Below the pieces are notes generated by a model that searched no databases, was not told the DNA's origin, and saw nothing but the letters and a program-made list of their open reading frames with translations. Below are positions 12,276 to 22,459 of a stretch of DNA of 64,000 nucleotides, in pieces. The translations under genes and the position numbers were made by a program. Position 1 is the first letter of the stretch; the number at the start of each line of letters is the position of its first letter. The DNA is taken from assembly GCA_024734555.1 (NCBI GenBank), contig JANPWX010000449.1, positions 1,492,913 through 1,556,912 of the forward strand. The letters run 5' to 3'. This DNA comes from Trochalopteron elliotii (lineage: Eukaryota; Chordata; Aves; Passeriformes; Leiothrichidae).

Positions 12276-12692
12276 GGTAACAATTGGTAAATGTCTTGCA
12301 CAGCTGCATTATTGCCTATAAAATTGTGAAAGCAACAAACTCACATCCAGGATAAATGAGAAATATAAACCCATAGAGTGCACCCTCAAAAAATGATTTT
12401 AACTCATCATCAATAATAAGAAAGGTGTCTAAATACCTTAAAGGGGCACTTGAAATTTATGTAGTTTGACACTTTAAAAAATTCAGAAACATCCAAAGTA
12501 GTATGAAAATAACAGGTCTGGAGGTTAAAAAAATTGCACAGAAATCTGCAATATAATTCTTAGTCATCTAAGATTTCTTTTGAAAGAAAATTTAAAAAAA
12601 AGATAAATTAAGGACTGTAACTATTTCATTTGAGAATATAAACAAAATCAACACAAGGAAGAAAAGAGGCATGAGGAAAAGAAAATGTTAGG

Positions 12693-12697
12693 GACTT
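12693..12697. repeat. Target-site duplication, left copy (GACTT)
   Basis: GACTT directly precedes the TGTCCTGG end of the fold-back element and recurs exactly at 14052-14056. Confidence 0.85.
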
Positions 12698-12997
12698 TGT
12701 CCTGGGTTGACGGCGCCTCCTATCCCAATCGTGCAGCTTTATCTCTATGTACTGCACTGTTATGTCTAACCGCTGCCCCCCCGCCCCCAGTGGGATGTTT
12801 TGCCGCGGTGGGGCTACTGGCTTTGGGCTTTTGGCTGCTTGCTCGGCTTGGCTGCAGGCTTTGCTTTGCTTTGCTTTGCTTTGCTTTACTACTAGCTTTG
12901 CTTTGCTTTGCTTCACTACTAGCTTTGCTTTACTTTGCTTCTGGCTTTGTTTTTTTTTTTGCTTTTGCTTTTGTTTTTGTCCCCTTTTTTTTTTTCC
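12698..12997 (+). repeat. Left inverted arm of fold-back element
   Basis: Order of parts: the 20-bp end, a unique section to about 12857, five CTTTG units (12859-12883), an ACTACTAG spacer, three more CTTTG units, a second ACTACTAG spacer, an 11-base T run (12950-12960), GCTTTTG units, and a final run of 11 T (12985-12995). In the first 145 bp only two differences from the right arm are seen, both A/G transitions (near 12770 and 12794). Pairing with the right arm stops after 12997. Open frames through the arm come from the low-complexity array and are not genes. Confidence 0.85.
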
Positions 12998-13742
12998 CTC
13001 CCCATACTTGTATTTGGACCACCGTCCACCATACCATAGGGGCTTCACCCGCTTGGCCTGTTTGATGGCAGCACACGTCTCACAATCATGGATAACCTGA
13101 AAAATACTGTCCAAGGTTAGATCCACCCCTCGGTCTCATGCCCACTTATAGGTGGCGTCTCTGCCCTGATGACCTGAGGCATCGTGGGCCCATCGGGCTA
13201 GGAACAGCTCTCCCTTGTGTTCCCAATCTAAGTCTATCTTTGACACCTCTATCTTTGCAGCCCGATCTACCTGCTCGTTGTTTTGATGTTCCTCATTAGC
13301 TCTACTCTTGGGGATATGAGCATCTACATGGCGGACTTTCACAGGTAGTCTCCCTACCCTGGTAGCAATGTCTCTCCACTCTTCAGCAGCCCAAATTGGT
13401 TTTCCTCTACGCTGCCAATTAGCCTTTTTCCACCTCTCTAGCCATCCCCACAGAGCATTGGCTACCATCCATGAATCAGTATAGAGGTAGAGTTTTGGCC
13501 ACTTCTCTCTCTCAGCAATGTCCAGGGCCAATTGAACGGCTTTGAGTTCTGCAAGTTGGCTCGATCCACCATCTCCTTCCGTGGCCTCAGCAACTTGTCG
13601 TGTGGGGCTCCACACAGCTGCTTTCCACTTCCGGTTCGTCCCTACAATGCGGCAGGAACCGTCAGTGAAAAGAGCATAATGTGTCTCCTCTGCTGGCAGT
13701 TGATTATATGGTGGAGCTTCTTCAGCCCGTGTCACTTGTTCT
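12998..13742 (-). pseudogene. Endogenous retroviral pol fragment: RNase H plus integrase N-terminus
   Basis: The minus strand codes for an RNase H domain followed by the start of an integrase. RNase H in retroviruses removes RNA from RNA-DNA hybrids during reverse transcription. All four acidic catalytic positions are visible: Asp in TDGS (13661-13663), Glu in AELK (13547-13549), Asp in YTDS (13475-13477) and Asp in EQVD (13265-13267). Next comes the histidine pair of the integrase zinc-binding module, then a CETC cysteine pair near 13073-13084. A single in-frame TGA at 13136-13138 lies between the histidines and cysteines, in a context that fits CpG decay of an Arg codon. The frame then resumes without a shift and is cut at the left arm, so the integrase core is missing. 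It starts within RNase H, directly after the right arm. The frame can be read from 14002 in the arm, but no such protein is supported. Confidence 0.85.
13136..13138 (-). other. In-frame TGA interrupting the pol fragment
   Basis: The stop separates KWA from DRGVDL in one uninterrupted frame. No frameshift is seen on either side, so this looks like a point mutation, plausibly CGA to TGA. Confidence 0.8.
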
Positions 13743-14051
13743 GGAAAAAAAAAAAGGGGACAAAAACAAAAGCAAAAGCAAAAAAAAAAAACAAAGCCAG
13801 AAGCAAAGTAAAGCAAAGCTAGTAGTAAAGCAAAGCAAAGCAAAGCAAAGCAAAGCAAAGCAAAGCAAAGCAAAGCAAAGCAAAGCAAAGCCTGCAGCCA
13901 AGCCGAGCAAGCAGCCAAAAGCCCAAAGCCAGTAGCCCCACCGCGGCAAAACACCCCACTGGGGGCGGGGGGGCAGCGGTCAGACATAACAGTGCAGTAC
14001 ATAGAGATAAAGCTGCACGATTGGGATAGGAGGCGCCGTCAACCCAGGACA
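13743..14051 (-). repeat. Right inverted arm of fold-back element
   Basis: Inverted copy of the left arm. It holds twelve perfect CAAAG units (13831-13890) where the left arm has five plus three, and a single CTAGTAGT spacer where the left arm has two. On the minus strand the inner edge is a run of 11 T followed by CCAG and then the pol fragment, which looks like a polypyrimidine tract with an AG. The array-length difference explains most of the 9-bp size gap between the arms. Confidence 0.85.
13831..13890 (+). repeat. (CAAAG)12 pentanucleotide array
   Basis: Twelve uninterrupted pentamers within the right arm, bordered by TAAAG on the left and CCTGCAG on the right. The partner array in the left arm is shorter and broken, as expected from slippage after insertion. 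Confidence 0.9.
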
Positions 14052-14056
14052 GACTT
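14052..14056. repeat. Target-site duplication, right copy (GACTT)
   Basis: Exact repeat of 12693-12697, directly after the terminal AGGACA. Confidence 0.85.
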
Positions 14057-15301
14057 AAATGTCACCTTCTTCTCTGTCGGCTTCTGATCATAGTTCAAGA
14101 TTCAGATAGCAAGAAAATGTTCTTTGTAGCCTGCAGTGGCTAAGAACTTTACTGTATGCTTTATTTATATAGACTGCGACAACTTGATTTGAGTTTGTTT
14201 CCAAGAAGATATTTCTTTGTCACTTTATTGCTATTTTGTTACTTCTTTTGAAACTTAGTGTTTTAACCAGTATCTTCATCCTGAAAGACACCAAAAGTTC
14301 TGGCCTCTGTTCACTGGGGAGCTTTTAAACATGCTTCAGCGTTAAATGAATTTCATTCAGGGTAAAAATCAAAAGCGTATCTAACTTCAGTTGTATGGTT
14401 CTGCCACCTTCTTTAACAAATGCCTTGCTCTCAATTTCAGTTTTTCCTCTTATGCATTTAGTGTCTGGGCATCTGTCAGCATCAATGGTCTCTGTGCGGG
14501 GTGGTCAACCTATCTTGGGCCTATCCAGCATGTCAGAGCTAGCAGATCCACCTATCTTTTTGACACTTCTTATGGATATCTAACTGCAAGTCTTGTGTGG
14601 TCAAAAGGGAGCTTTTAATTTTTTCCTAGAGTTTTTCTGCTCCATCTGTTGTTTTGGCATCTCAGGACTACATCATCATATGGCCTATCAGTCAGGGGTG
14701 TAACTTGGGCATTAGCTTCAACTCAAATGTCTAAGTTCTTCCACCTGGGATATGGCAAATTATTTCAGATTTTTTCCCCCATGGCCTTCAAGCACATTAC
14801 TGAAACTGTCTTCCAGGCTCTTGTGCATTAATTACAGTGGGATGTTTTTGCTGACTGAGAGAGACGACCTTGCCTCACCCATGTCAATACTGAATTCTCC
14901 CCCTTAGAAGTCATTGCTTTGGTCTGTGTCTTGAAGAACCCACTATTCCCTCTCTTTCAGTTTCCTTGATGGTTTCTCAGTGTTGCTGTCTCTGTCTTTA
15001 CTCTATCCTTAAACTTTATGGCCAGCCTTTTACTGTTTTTTTTTTTGACTCCTGCCTCTGGCTGATATCTACTGTCACTGACCCATGGAATGGTGATTCA
15101 TTAATTACAGTTAAACAACATTTTGTGACTATTTCCTATGCTTTCCTTCATATGTGAGAGAAACTACTTGTAAAAAACTACAGAGAATTTTGTTTCCCTG
15201 CATCATATCCCTCCACACAAAGCATCTTTCCTATGCTGCTAAAGCTGTTTTGTTAATGTTTGCCTCCATCACGTCTGCTGTATATTCTCACAACTTCTGT
15301 G
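14057..15301. other. Non-coding interval
   Basis: AT-rich and pyrimidine-rich on the plus strand, with several short overlapping frames between 14391 and 15157 (60-75 codons). None shows a domain or a plausible exon structure. No dispersed repeat recognised. Confidence 0.5.

Positions 15302-15383
<82 letters not shown>
15302..15383 (+). repeat. (TCTA)n microsatellite, about 20 units
   Basis: 82 bp of perfect tetranucleotide repeat, followed by degenerate ATCC/ATCT units to about 15405. The run of Tyr-Leu-Ser-Ile codons across it is a by-product of the repeat and not a protein. Confidence 0.95.
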
Positions 15384-18300
15384 CAATCTATCCATAGCTA
15401 TCTGTTTTCTATTGCCTTTTACATGGATTATATATTTTTTTAATAAAAACTGTCTTTGTTGTAGGATCCTAAGGAATCCTATTTGCAGTAAGACAAAAAC
15501 ATTTATACATAAATTGCTGTTAAAGATAAACCTAATCTAGAACACACACTGCTTAATCAGGTTAAAAGTGCTGCTTGTCTTTACGGCGTGATTTTCTGAA
15601 TCAGTGCCAGCTATTCTGTATGCTATCAATATATGATATCTTTCTGAGCAAGCTGAGCTCTAAAATAACTTCTCCTACTTAAGAACAGCCAATTCAAAAA
15701 TAGTGATACAGAGGAGCACATACATATGCTATTTATTTTTACTGTGAATGAAAGAAATGCTGCATTTTGTGGTGAAGAACTATAGATTTTTCACTAAAAT
15801 AATTTTCAAATTGTCTTTCTAAGTGTATTTTTTGTAATGGATTATATCTTCATCTGAAAGGGGCATACAAAGTCTTGTGACAGGAAAGGAGATACACACC
15901 AGACTCTGCATCCATCTTCTCTTATCTATTTTGCTTAAGTGAAACTTAGTCAGAGTTGGTTGCTTGTACAAAGCAGACTTCAGGAGGTCCTATGCACTTA
16001 CTCATTCTCCCAGCTGGTGGAGTGTCCTTCATTTTCTTCCTCTTCTGCTCCCATCACTGCCTTCTTTCTATTAGTACACCATAATTCTCATGACCAGACC
16101 AAATATCAACTATGAACAACAACTAGAGGAAGTGTGTCCAAGTATTTAGAGCTGGAGCTGACAGAAAACTGCTTCCATTTATTTATTTTTGAGTAAAAAT
16201 AAAATATTAGGATAGATGTGACCAGTTTCACTGCTACATATGCAAACTTATATTGCAGTATTTTCAATTAAATTTTGGAGTTCCACAGGTACTAATGTTT
16301 TACATAAATCACACACTACATATGTTATTTTCTGTGTATCAGCATGCTTGAACCTGTAGAAAATGTACTGCAGGGCAAGACATCTGTGCCCTACAATCTA
16401 AGGGACTGTTCTGTGTGCCTTTCTCTATCAATAACTTTTCATTTGAGAGAGTTTTGTCCTCATTACCTCTATGGATGTGTCCCCATGTAATCTGCATCTA
16501 CCTCGGATCACTGATCCTTGGTTTGTACTCAAACAGTTAACCGTTTTTTTCTCCACTCACCTCCAGACAACTTGAATATACTGCCTGTTTCTGTCATGTG
16601 AACTCTCATTTCCACCGCCATTGTACAGTCTTTTCACACAACTAACGGTGACATTTCTGACATTTCTGTGACATCGCTGACATTTCTAATGACTTGTTCC
16701 TGCCTGCATCAAAGAGCATAGTCCAGTTTCATGACCTGTGACCTATCAGGTGCTTTAACACCCCTGATCATTACTGTCGTCTTGATTTCATCGGTTTTCT
16801 TGATTGCATTCTGTTTTGTCAGCTTTTGCAACTCCATCACCTCCAATGTCTCTTATTGTTGCATCGGGGTGACCTCCAATACTGTAATGTCAGTCTCCTC
16901 GAGTCCATTCAGAATGCTAATGGACAGTCTCTTTGCTATCATGCAAGACTTGAGCCTGCTGGAGAATGGTGTAAATATCTTCCAACATCAACTGCAACTT
17001 GAAAACAGATAAATTCAGTCATCTTCAAACATTTTGAAAAAATGTTGCACCACAGTATTATTTACATTCTTGGTTTTGTTAAATCCGAACAAGACAAGGA
17101 CAAGCATTCCTTTTAAGATTTTTTACCTCCTTGCTGTCAGAGATGTTAAAATAAAGACGGGATGGGAAAATTTCATTCAATTTAAACCAGAATCAGAATT
17201 CCTTTTATTTCAAGTCTTCAACATCATCACAAAACATAAAATATTTGTACAAGAATGAATGTTCCAAGCCCCTCAATAAAGAACCACAGCAAGGCAAACT
17301 GAGCAACAAAAATGACTGAGCTACCTCATTCCCTTCTGCTTGTAATACACTTGCAATGCATTATCATCTTGCAGAATGCACCCTCTCTGGGACACAGATT
17401 TTTGTGTTTATGTGATATCCAGGACAGCTGGGTTACAACTAGAACAGTGACTTTTGGTGCAATATGGTTTTAGAGCAACAATATCGACTTCTCTTCTTTT
17501 AGTTATGCAGTCCAGATCTTCCATAATCAACTTTTCTTCTCACAATCTTGCATTCATGGTTTCCTTTTAGTGTAGAGTTTACTCTTCCTCATATCTGCTG
17601 AACATCTCATACACCTTTTGTCACACCTGTTATGAAAGGCAGTCACTATCTTAGACCTCTTTGAAGAAAGTCCACCAAATTAGAAAGGATCAGGCTGCTG
17701 CTTCCATACACAAGGATCTCTCAGATACTACTAGGCTCATAACAGGCATGTCTCATGTATCTTGATACCCCAGAGACTGTGAAAGCGATTGAGATTAATT
17801 CTGCTGCTTTACTGATTCCTGCTCACCTCTCTTTCCATGATGCAGCCCAATCTAGCTGGTGGAGAAACGCTGACAGCCAAAACAGCATGCTGACAATAAG
17901 CCCTTTTGAAACTATGATTAAGTTACACTTCTGTGAACAGTCCTTCACTGTAGAAATCTGTTTTCTACCAACACTGAACTTTATGGAATGTCTTCCGTAA
18001 AGCATAGTCATTCTTTTTACTCCTGGGAAAGGAAAGATGCAAAAAAGGAATGCACATATTTTCAGCTGTGTCCATCTGGTGTTTTTTACATCTCCTTTTG
18101 TGTGCACAAGATATCATACATGTTTTAGACAGTTTTCAGGGATTCTGAGTACAGGGCCACTCAGCTGAAAAGGAGTTATACAAATGTCTAGGAGCCAGAC
18201 TGTTTTTATCTCTTGCTAATATTTGAAAACTGGAAGCTGCTTTCAAAAATTTGCAATTAGGTCACCTGTCCCAAGAAGCCACGAGTAACACTGTAATCTT

Positions 18301-18909
18301 GGTCCAGCACTCTCATTTCAGCTCTCCCATCTCCTTCACAGAAGCCTGGCTTTTTCTTTCATATCTTTTTAAGCTAGAAAGTGCAATAATAAAATGTGGT
18401 GGTTGCTATTACTGTTTTATGTATATGCAAGGTTACTATCCTGACCTCCTAGAGGAGAAAACTCCAGAAATGTTTTATACAGACCATGCATATTCAACAC
18501 AACACATACTCATGAAGGAAATAGATTAAATAATGCTTTAGAAAGCTGAGGCATTATGCATACAAATACATTCTGTTTACGCCTTCCATGCTGACCTCTG
18601 ACAAATAAATATGCAGCATCACCTTTTCTCAGAGGTGTACCTGTCATGAGATGGGGACAAATGCTCCCATGTCTGCCAGGCACAGAGGGTGTTCATGGGG
18701 CTTCATTGGTGATTCTGAACAGAGAGGGCAAGCACTGGTGTCGTGTCTGTCTTCCTCAATCAATAAAGACAGTTAGTGACATGAAGCAGAAATCCAGACT
18801 GCACAGAAAATACTGGAGACCATGTGAGGTTGCTTGGAACTAATGCTGATCTCTGGATAATTCAGAAATGATGATGAAAAGCTCGTGACATGCCTGAAAG
18901 ACAAATGAA
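15384..18909. other. Non-coding interval
   Basis: About 3.5 kb of AT-rich sequence. A short imperfect tandem of GACATTTCT units lies at about 16649-16690. Short frames at 16731-17258 and 17755-18107 have no domain features. An AATAAA at 18762-18767 has no recognisable transcript upstream. Confidence 0.5.
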
Positions 18910-19030
18910 TCAAAGATAAGAGCTGGAAGAAACTGACTATGTCACCTCGTCTATAGCCAGCTGCCAGGGGAAAGCTGTTTCCTACAGTAACACAGTGAAA
19001 TCACACTTGAAAACTTCTAGCCTGGATAAA
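18910..19030 (-). mobile_element. Ancient CR1 LINE 3'-end scrap (probable)
   Basis: The plus strand reads GAGCTGGAAGAAACTGACTA, then TCACCTCGTCTATAGCCAGC and a CTACAG segment. This follows the order seen at the 3' ends of old CR1 copies, read on the complementary strand. It is heavily diverged and short, with no 8-bp terminal repeat, so the call rests on pattern similarity alone. Confidence 0.4.
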
Positions 19031-20544
19031 AAGAGGGGGGTTTATTTTGTTTTGTGGGAGTTTTTTGTTGTTGTTGTTGTTTTATTTTTTAGGAAGATAT
19101 TGGTCAAAATGTGCAGTTTGTGAGACATACATCTCAATACAGATTTAGCCTCACCCTCATGAATAAAAAATTGCCACACTCTGTACATTTTAACCATTTT
19201 CTAAATCAAGACAATATATCTTTCCTTTTGTTTTTATGTTCTTCACTTTTTTAAGTGTTTATTGCATGGTTTTATGTAAGTATTTTGAAAAAGCCAAATA
19301 TGATATCTAGTTTAAGTCAGGGATTTTCATGCAGAATATGAGGCGTATTGTACTATTTATTGTACAGATAAAGAAAATTTTATGCTTGGTACAATACAAA
19401 TAGTGAGACTGATGGGCTGATGAAGGGAAAGCTGCAATTTGTACTTGACAGGGAAAAACATCCTGCTTCAAGTGTTATTGCTGGACAACAATTTCACAAA
19501 ACTCTTAGCTCTGATCTTTAGCCATAAAAATGTTTACCAAGTTATCCTTTTGTCTCCATCTTTCTAGTCACATGCATGAAGACCAGCATCCTATTATGTC
19601 TTCACTTCTTTCCTCCTACAGTCTTTTCTCTCCAGGAAAAGTTCATATAAATTGCTAAAAACTCGGCAAAAAAAAAAAAAAAAAAGCCTCTGTTGTTTTT
19701 CCTTAATCTGTGATTACACTAATTCACAAATTATCATTTTCTGAGGATTACAGAAATGTGTTTTTTCCATATGACATTGAGGGTGTCTAGGCTTTTTCCT
19801 GTAGCTCTTTTATATTTCTACTCAGCTGGTTAAAATGGGAAATTAGGAGCTGCCAGACTAAGAGAGTGCCACATAGCACAGATTGCAAGGCATTGGTATT
19901 GGCAGTTATGGAGAAAAATTAACAAAGGGCTTTCATGTTTGTGCCTAATTCTCAAATGGATCAGGTCTACTACAAGGTGATTCAGTATCATGGATCCAGA
20001 AGAGTCTTTCTTTATATTTAACTTGTATTTGAGTGTTATTTAAAATCTTTGCTGGATAAAGACCAAACTGGATTTTTACCTTCATGTGTTTATTTTACAG
20101 GTTTACTGTTCTGAGACACAAGTAATATGGATTTCCTACTTTTCAATTAGAAATAAAAGCCACAAATCTGAAATTTGAGGATTGAGGTCCATGAAGAGGA
20201 TTTTCAGAATCTCCCTAGTTTAGGGCTTGATAGATAAAGATCATTTCAGAGATAGCAATCTGGCAGATAGCAAATATAGTTTTATCAAAAATTGGAGGAA
20301 ATGAAACTGCTTCCTCTATCTACAAGCACTAATGTTAAAAGTTCCAATGAAACAAAATGTCAGTAAAGTGTTTTTTCAACCAACTCAACATTAGTAAGTT
20401 TTTTCTCTGAATAACTTGTTCTTTTCTGCCTCAACTGTCCAGCTGATTGTAATGGGTCCTATTTACATCAGTGGGACAGGTGAAGCATGAGGTTTTGGTC
20501 TTTGCTTCATTCATTTCTAAGCACCAGTGCTTTAAAATAAACCC
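19031..20544. other. Non-coding interval
   Basis: AT-rich, with a TTG-rich stretch near 19065-19083 and an 18-base A run at 19668-19685. No gene or dispersed repeat recognised. Confidence 0.5.
19668..19685 (+). repeat. Poly(A) run, 18 bases
   Basis: Uninterrupted A run with no retroposed gene visible upstream. Confidence 0.85.
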
Positions 20545-20554
20545 TGATAAATTG

Positions 20555-20700
20555 AAGGCAGTTCAGGGAAGAGCAGCAAAAATGATCGAGGTAGTCGGGA
20601 GGGACTGACTTATGAAGAAAGATCTAAGTAACTAAGTGAGTTTGTCTTGGCAGAGGAGATAGGATGACACACCTCAACAAAGACATGATGCAGGTGAGAG
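20555..20700 (+). mobile_element. Ancient CR1 LINE scrap, 3' end of reverse-transcriptase frame
   Basis: The sequence AGGGAAGAGCAGCAAAAATG, a GGGACTGACTTATGAAGAAA segment and the following GGCAGAGGAGATAGGATGAC keep the order and spacing of the segment that encodes the C-terminal end of the CR1 ORF2 protein, in plus orientation. Many substitutions and small gaps break the frame, so no protein can be read. It is clearly older than the CR1 at 22140-23845. Confidence 0.5.
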
Positions 20701-20958
20701 AAATTTTGTAGTTCAGCAGACAGGGTGGTAACTAGGAAAAATGGGATGAAGTAGCAAGAGTAATTTTTTTTCACTGAATCTTTGTGGAAATATCCTGATG
20801 GTGAGATGTATTGGACTGTGGAATTGTGTCCCAAGGGGTGCAGTTGAAGCCCTGCCACTTGAGTCTTTTGATCCTAGAGATGACAAAATACTCACAAGAA
20901 AGCGAACTACCTGGTTTTGCACTCCTCTATCACCAAGATCTCTATTTCTGTAATGCAT

Positions 20959-21440
20959 TATGGAGGGCTGACCCTGTCTGGGTGCCCAGTGCCCACCAAA
21001 GCCATTCTATCATGACCCTTGTCACGTGAACAGAGGAGAGAAATTATCATGAAAGGCTTGTGGTTTAGGATAAGGATAGGGCGAGATCACTCACCATTTA
21101 CTGTCATGGGTAAAACAGACTCAGTTCTCTATTAACAATAAATCAGATTTGATTAGTAAGAAATAAAAACTAGACCTTAAAAGCACTTTTGCCCCACCCC
21201 TCTGTTCTTCCTGGGTTCAGCTTCACTCCCAGTTAGGAGCTAGGTTAGGGGCTCCAGAGGAAGGCTGTGGAGCATTGCTTCTGGAGTGCCAGTGACCGTG
21301 GAGCAGGGCATTACCTCAGCAGAGCAAGGCTCCATCTGCTGCTTCCCCCACAAACATGCACCCCAAAATGTCTTGAGACATCAGTCTTTCCAGTCTCTCA
21401 TGATCTACCTTGGCTGCCATTGGCTCTGTCAGACATGAGA
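20959..21440 (-). mobile_element. Old LTR fragment, 3' part (avian ERVL-associated type)
   Basis: The segment GGGTGCCCAGTGCCCACCAA, then GAGATCACTCACCATTTACT with TGGGTAAAACAGACTC and a CCCCACCCCTCTGTTCTTCC block near 21193, follows the order of the 3' part of an abundant avian LTR, read on the complementary strand. Its outer end would be near 20959 (GAGGGCTGACCC, close to an expected GGGTTGACCC). The 5' part is missing or too diverged beyond about 21440. It appears to be the same family as the fragment at 6058-6500 but in the opposite orientation. Open frames here are short and not retroviral. Confidence 0.55.
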
Positions 21441-22139
21441 AGAATTTCTAGCAGCTTCTTAGTGAAGCCAGCCCTGTAGTCCCCTCATTACCAAAACCTG
21501 TCCATACAAACCCAATGCATTTAAAATTGTGAATTTGCTGCAGGGGAAGCTCTGCTAGCAGAGGTAAGACAAATATCATTGTCAACAGCATAGAACACAG
21601 CAATATAACAGCTAAATTTATTTTTTTTCCTTTGAAAATGTTTGCATTGGTAAGCTTGGCTGTGCAAAGCTCTTCTTTACATTCACACATATAAGTGTGA
21701 TTGAAAGCTGTGACAAAATGTTGATTTCAGACACACAGGGGAGGAAATGTAGTAATTTTAAAACACAAACGAGAAGAAAGGTAAAGAGAGAAAGCATGAG
21801 TCATGGGGGGAAATGGCAATTTGCAAACTCAGCCAGCTCAGATGTTGAAATCTTCTGCTATTTGCATCAAGATCCAGCTCCTGATGTGGCCCAAGAAAGG
21901 TCTGTGTAATAATGTTTGCTTTTTCCCACACTGCTCTGGCTCTTTCACACATTCCCTGTTTGATAGTTCACAGTGCTCTGTCAATTATTCTTTTTCCTCA
22001 TTGCTGATTAAGTGCGTTATGTACTGTTGTGATCTGCCTGAACCGCATTTTGTAGGGGTTAAAAGACCGTCAGTACCTTTGTGAGCAGCTATTTCATCCA
22101 GTGACTGTGCAATTCATTCCAAATTTGACAGCTTCACTG
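21441..22139. other. Non-coding interval
   Basis: About 700 bp with short overlapping frames on both strands (60-93 codons) and no recognised repeat or gene. Its left part may include undetected LTR remnant. Confidence 0.45.
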
Positions 22140-22459
22140 CACAGAATCACAGGATTACAGAATCAACTGGCTTGGAAAAGACCTCCAATATCATCAAGTC
22201 CAACCCATTACTGATCACCAACATGTCAACCACACCATGGCATGAAGTGTCACACCCAATCTTTCCTTAAATACCCCCAAGCACAGTGACTTGACCATCT
22301 CCATGGACAGGCCATTCCAATACCTAATCTCCATCCTGTGAAGAATTTATTCCTGATGTCCAACCTGAACCTCCCCAGGCACAGCTTAAGATTATGTCCT
22401 CTTGTCCTACTGCTGATTGCCTGGGAGAAGGCAACACCTCACCTGGCTACAGCGTCCTT

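Larger units (their letters stand above)
6501..12692. other. 6.2-kb AT-rich non-coding interval
   Basis: No gene or recognisable dispersed repeat in about 6.2 kb. Open frames are few and short; the longest are 78 codons (9479-9715, minus) and 62 codons (11284-11472, plus), neither with domain features. It holds a perfect 8-bp-stem hairpin at 10068-10086 and a 22-base A run at 12254-12275. This may be old unique DNA such as intron or spacer. Conserved non-coding elements cannot be judged without alignment. Confidence 0.55.
12698..14051 (-). mobile_element. Fold-back retroviral derivative with inverted arms
   Basis: A 1,354-bp unit opens with TGTCCTGGGTTGACGGCGCC and closes with the exact complement. 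It has TG...CA ends and a perfect 5-bp target-site duplication, so it entered as one piece. Arms of about 300 bp (12698-12997 and 13743-14051) are inverted copies that stay almost identical to their inner edges, apart from array length and a few substitutions. Between them lie 745 bp of retroviral pol read on the minus strand (RNase H, then the integrase zinc-binding region). There is no gag, protease, reverse-transcriptase palm, integrase core or env. A normal provirus has direct LTRs; here the ends are inverted. I infer a non-autonomous element that used retroviral integration functions supplied in trans. A known but unusual avian repeat family is possible and cannot be excluded without a library search. 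Confidence 0.85.

Noticed and set aside
12626..13126. 166-codon minus frame and 117-126-codon plus frames through the left arm
   Set aside because: They translate the pentamer array, T runs and arm ends. Only the short integrase zinc-binding part is real retroviral sequence.
13831..13890. Regular repeats considered as a CRISPR-like or satellite array
   Set aside because: Units are 5 bp with no spacers, inside a transposable element.
15154..15540. 128-codon frame rich in Tyr-Leu-Ser-Ile
   Set aside because: Translation of the TCTA microsatellite.
18757..18775. AATAAA in CAATCAATAAAGAC considered as an LTR or transcript end
   Set aside because: No LTR borders, promoter or upstream coding sequence supports it.
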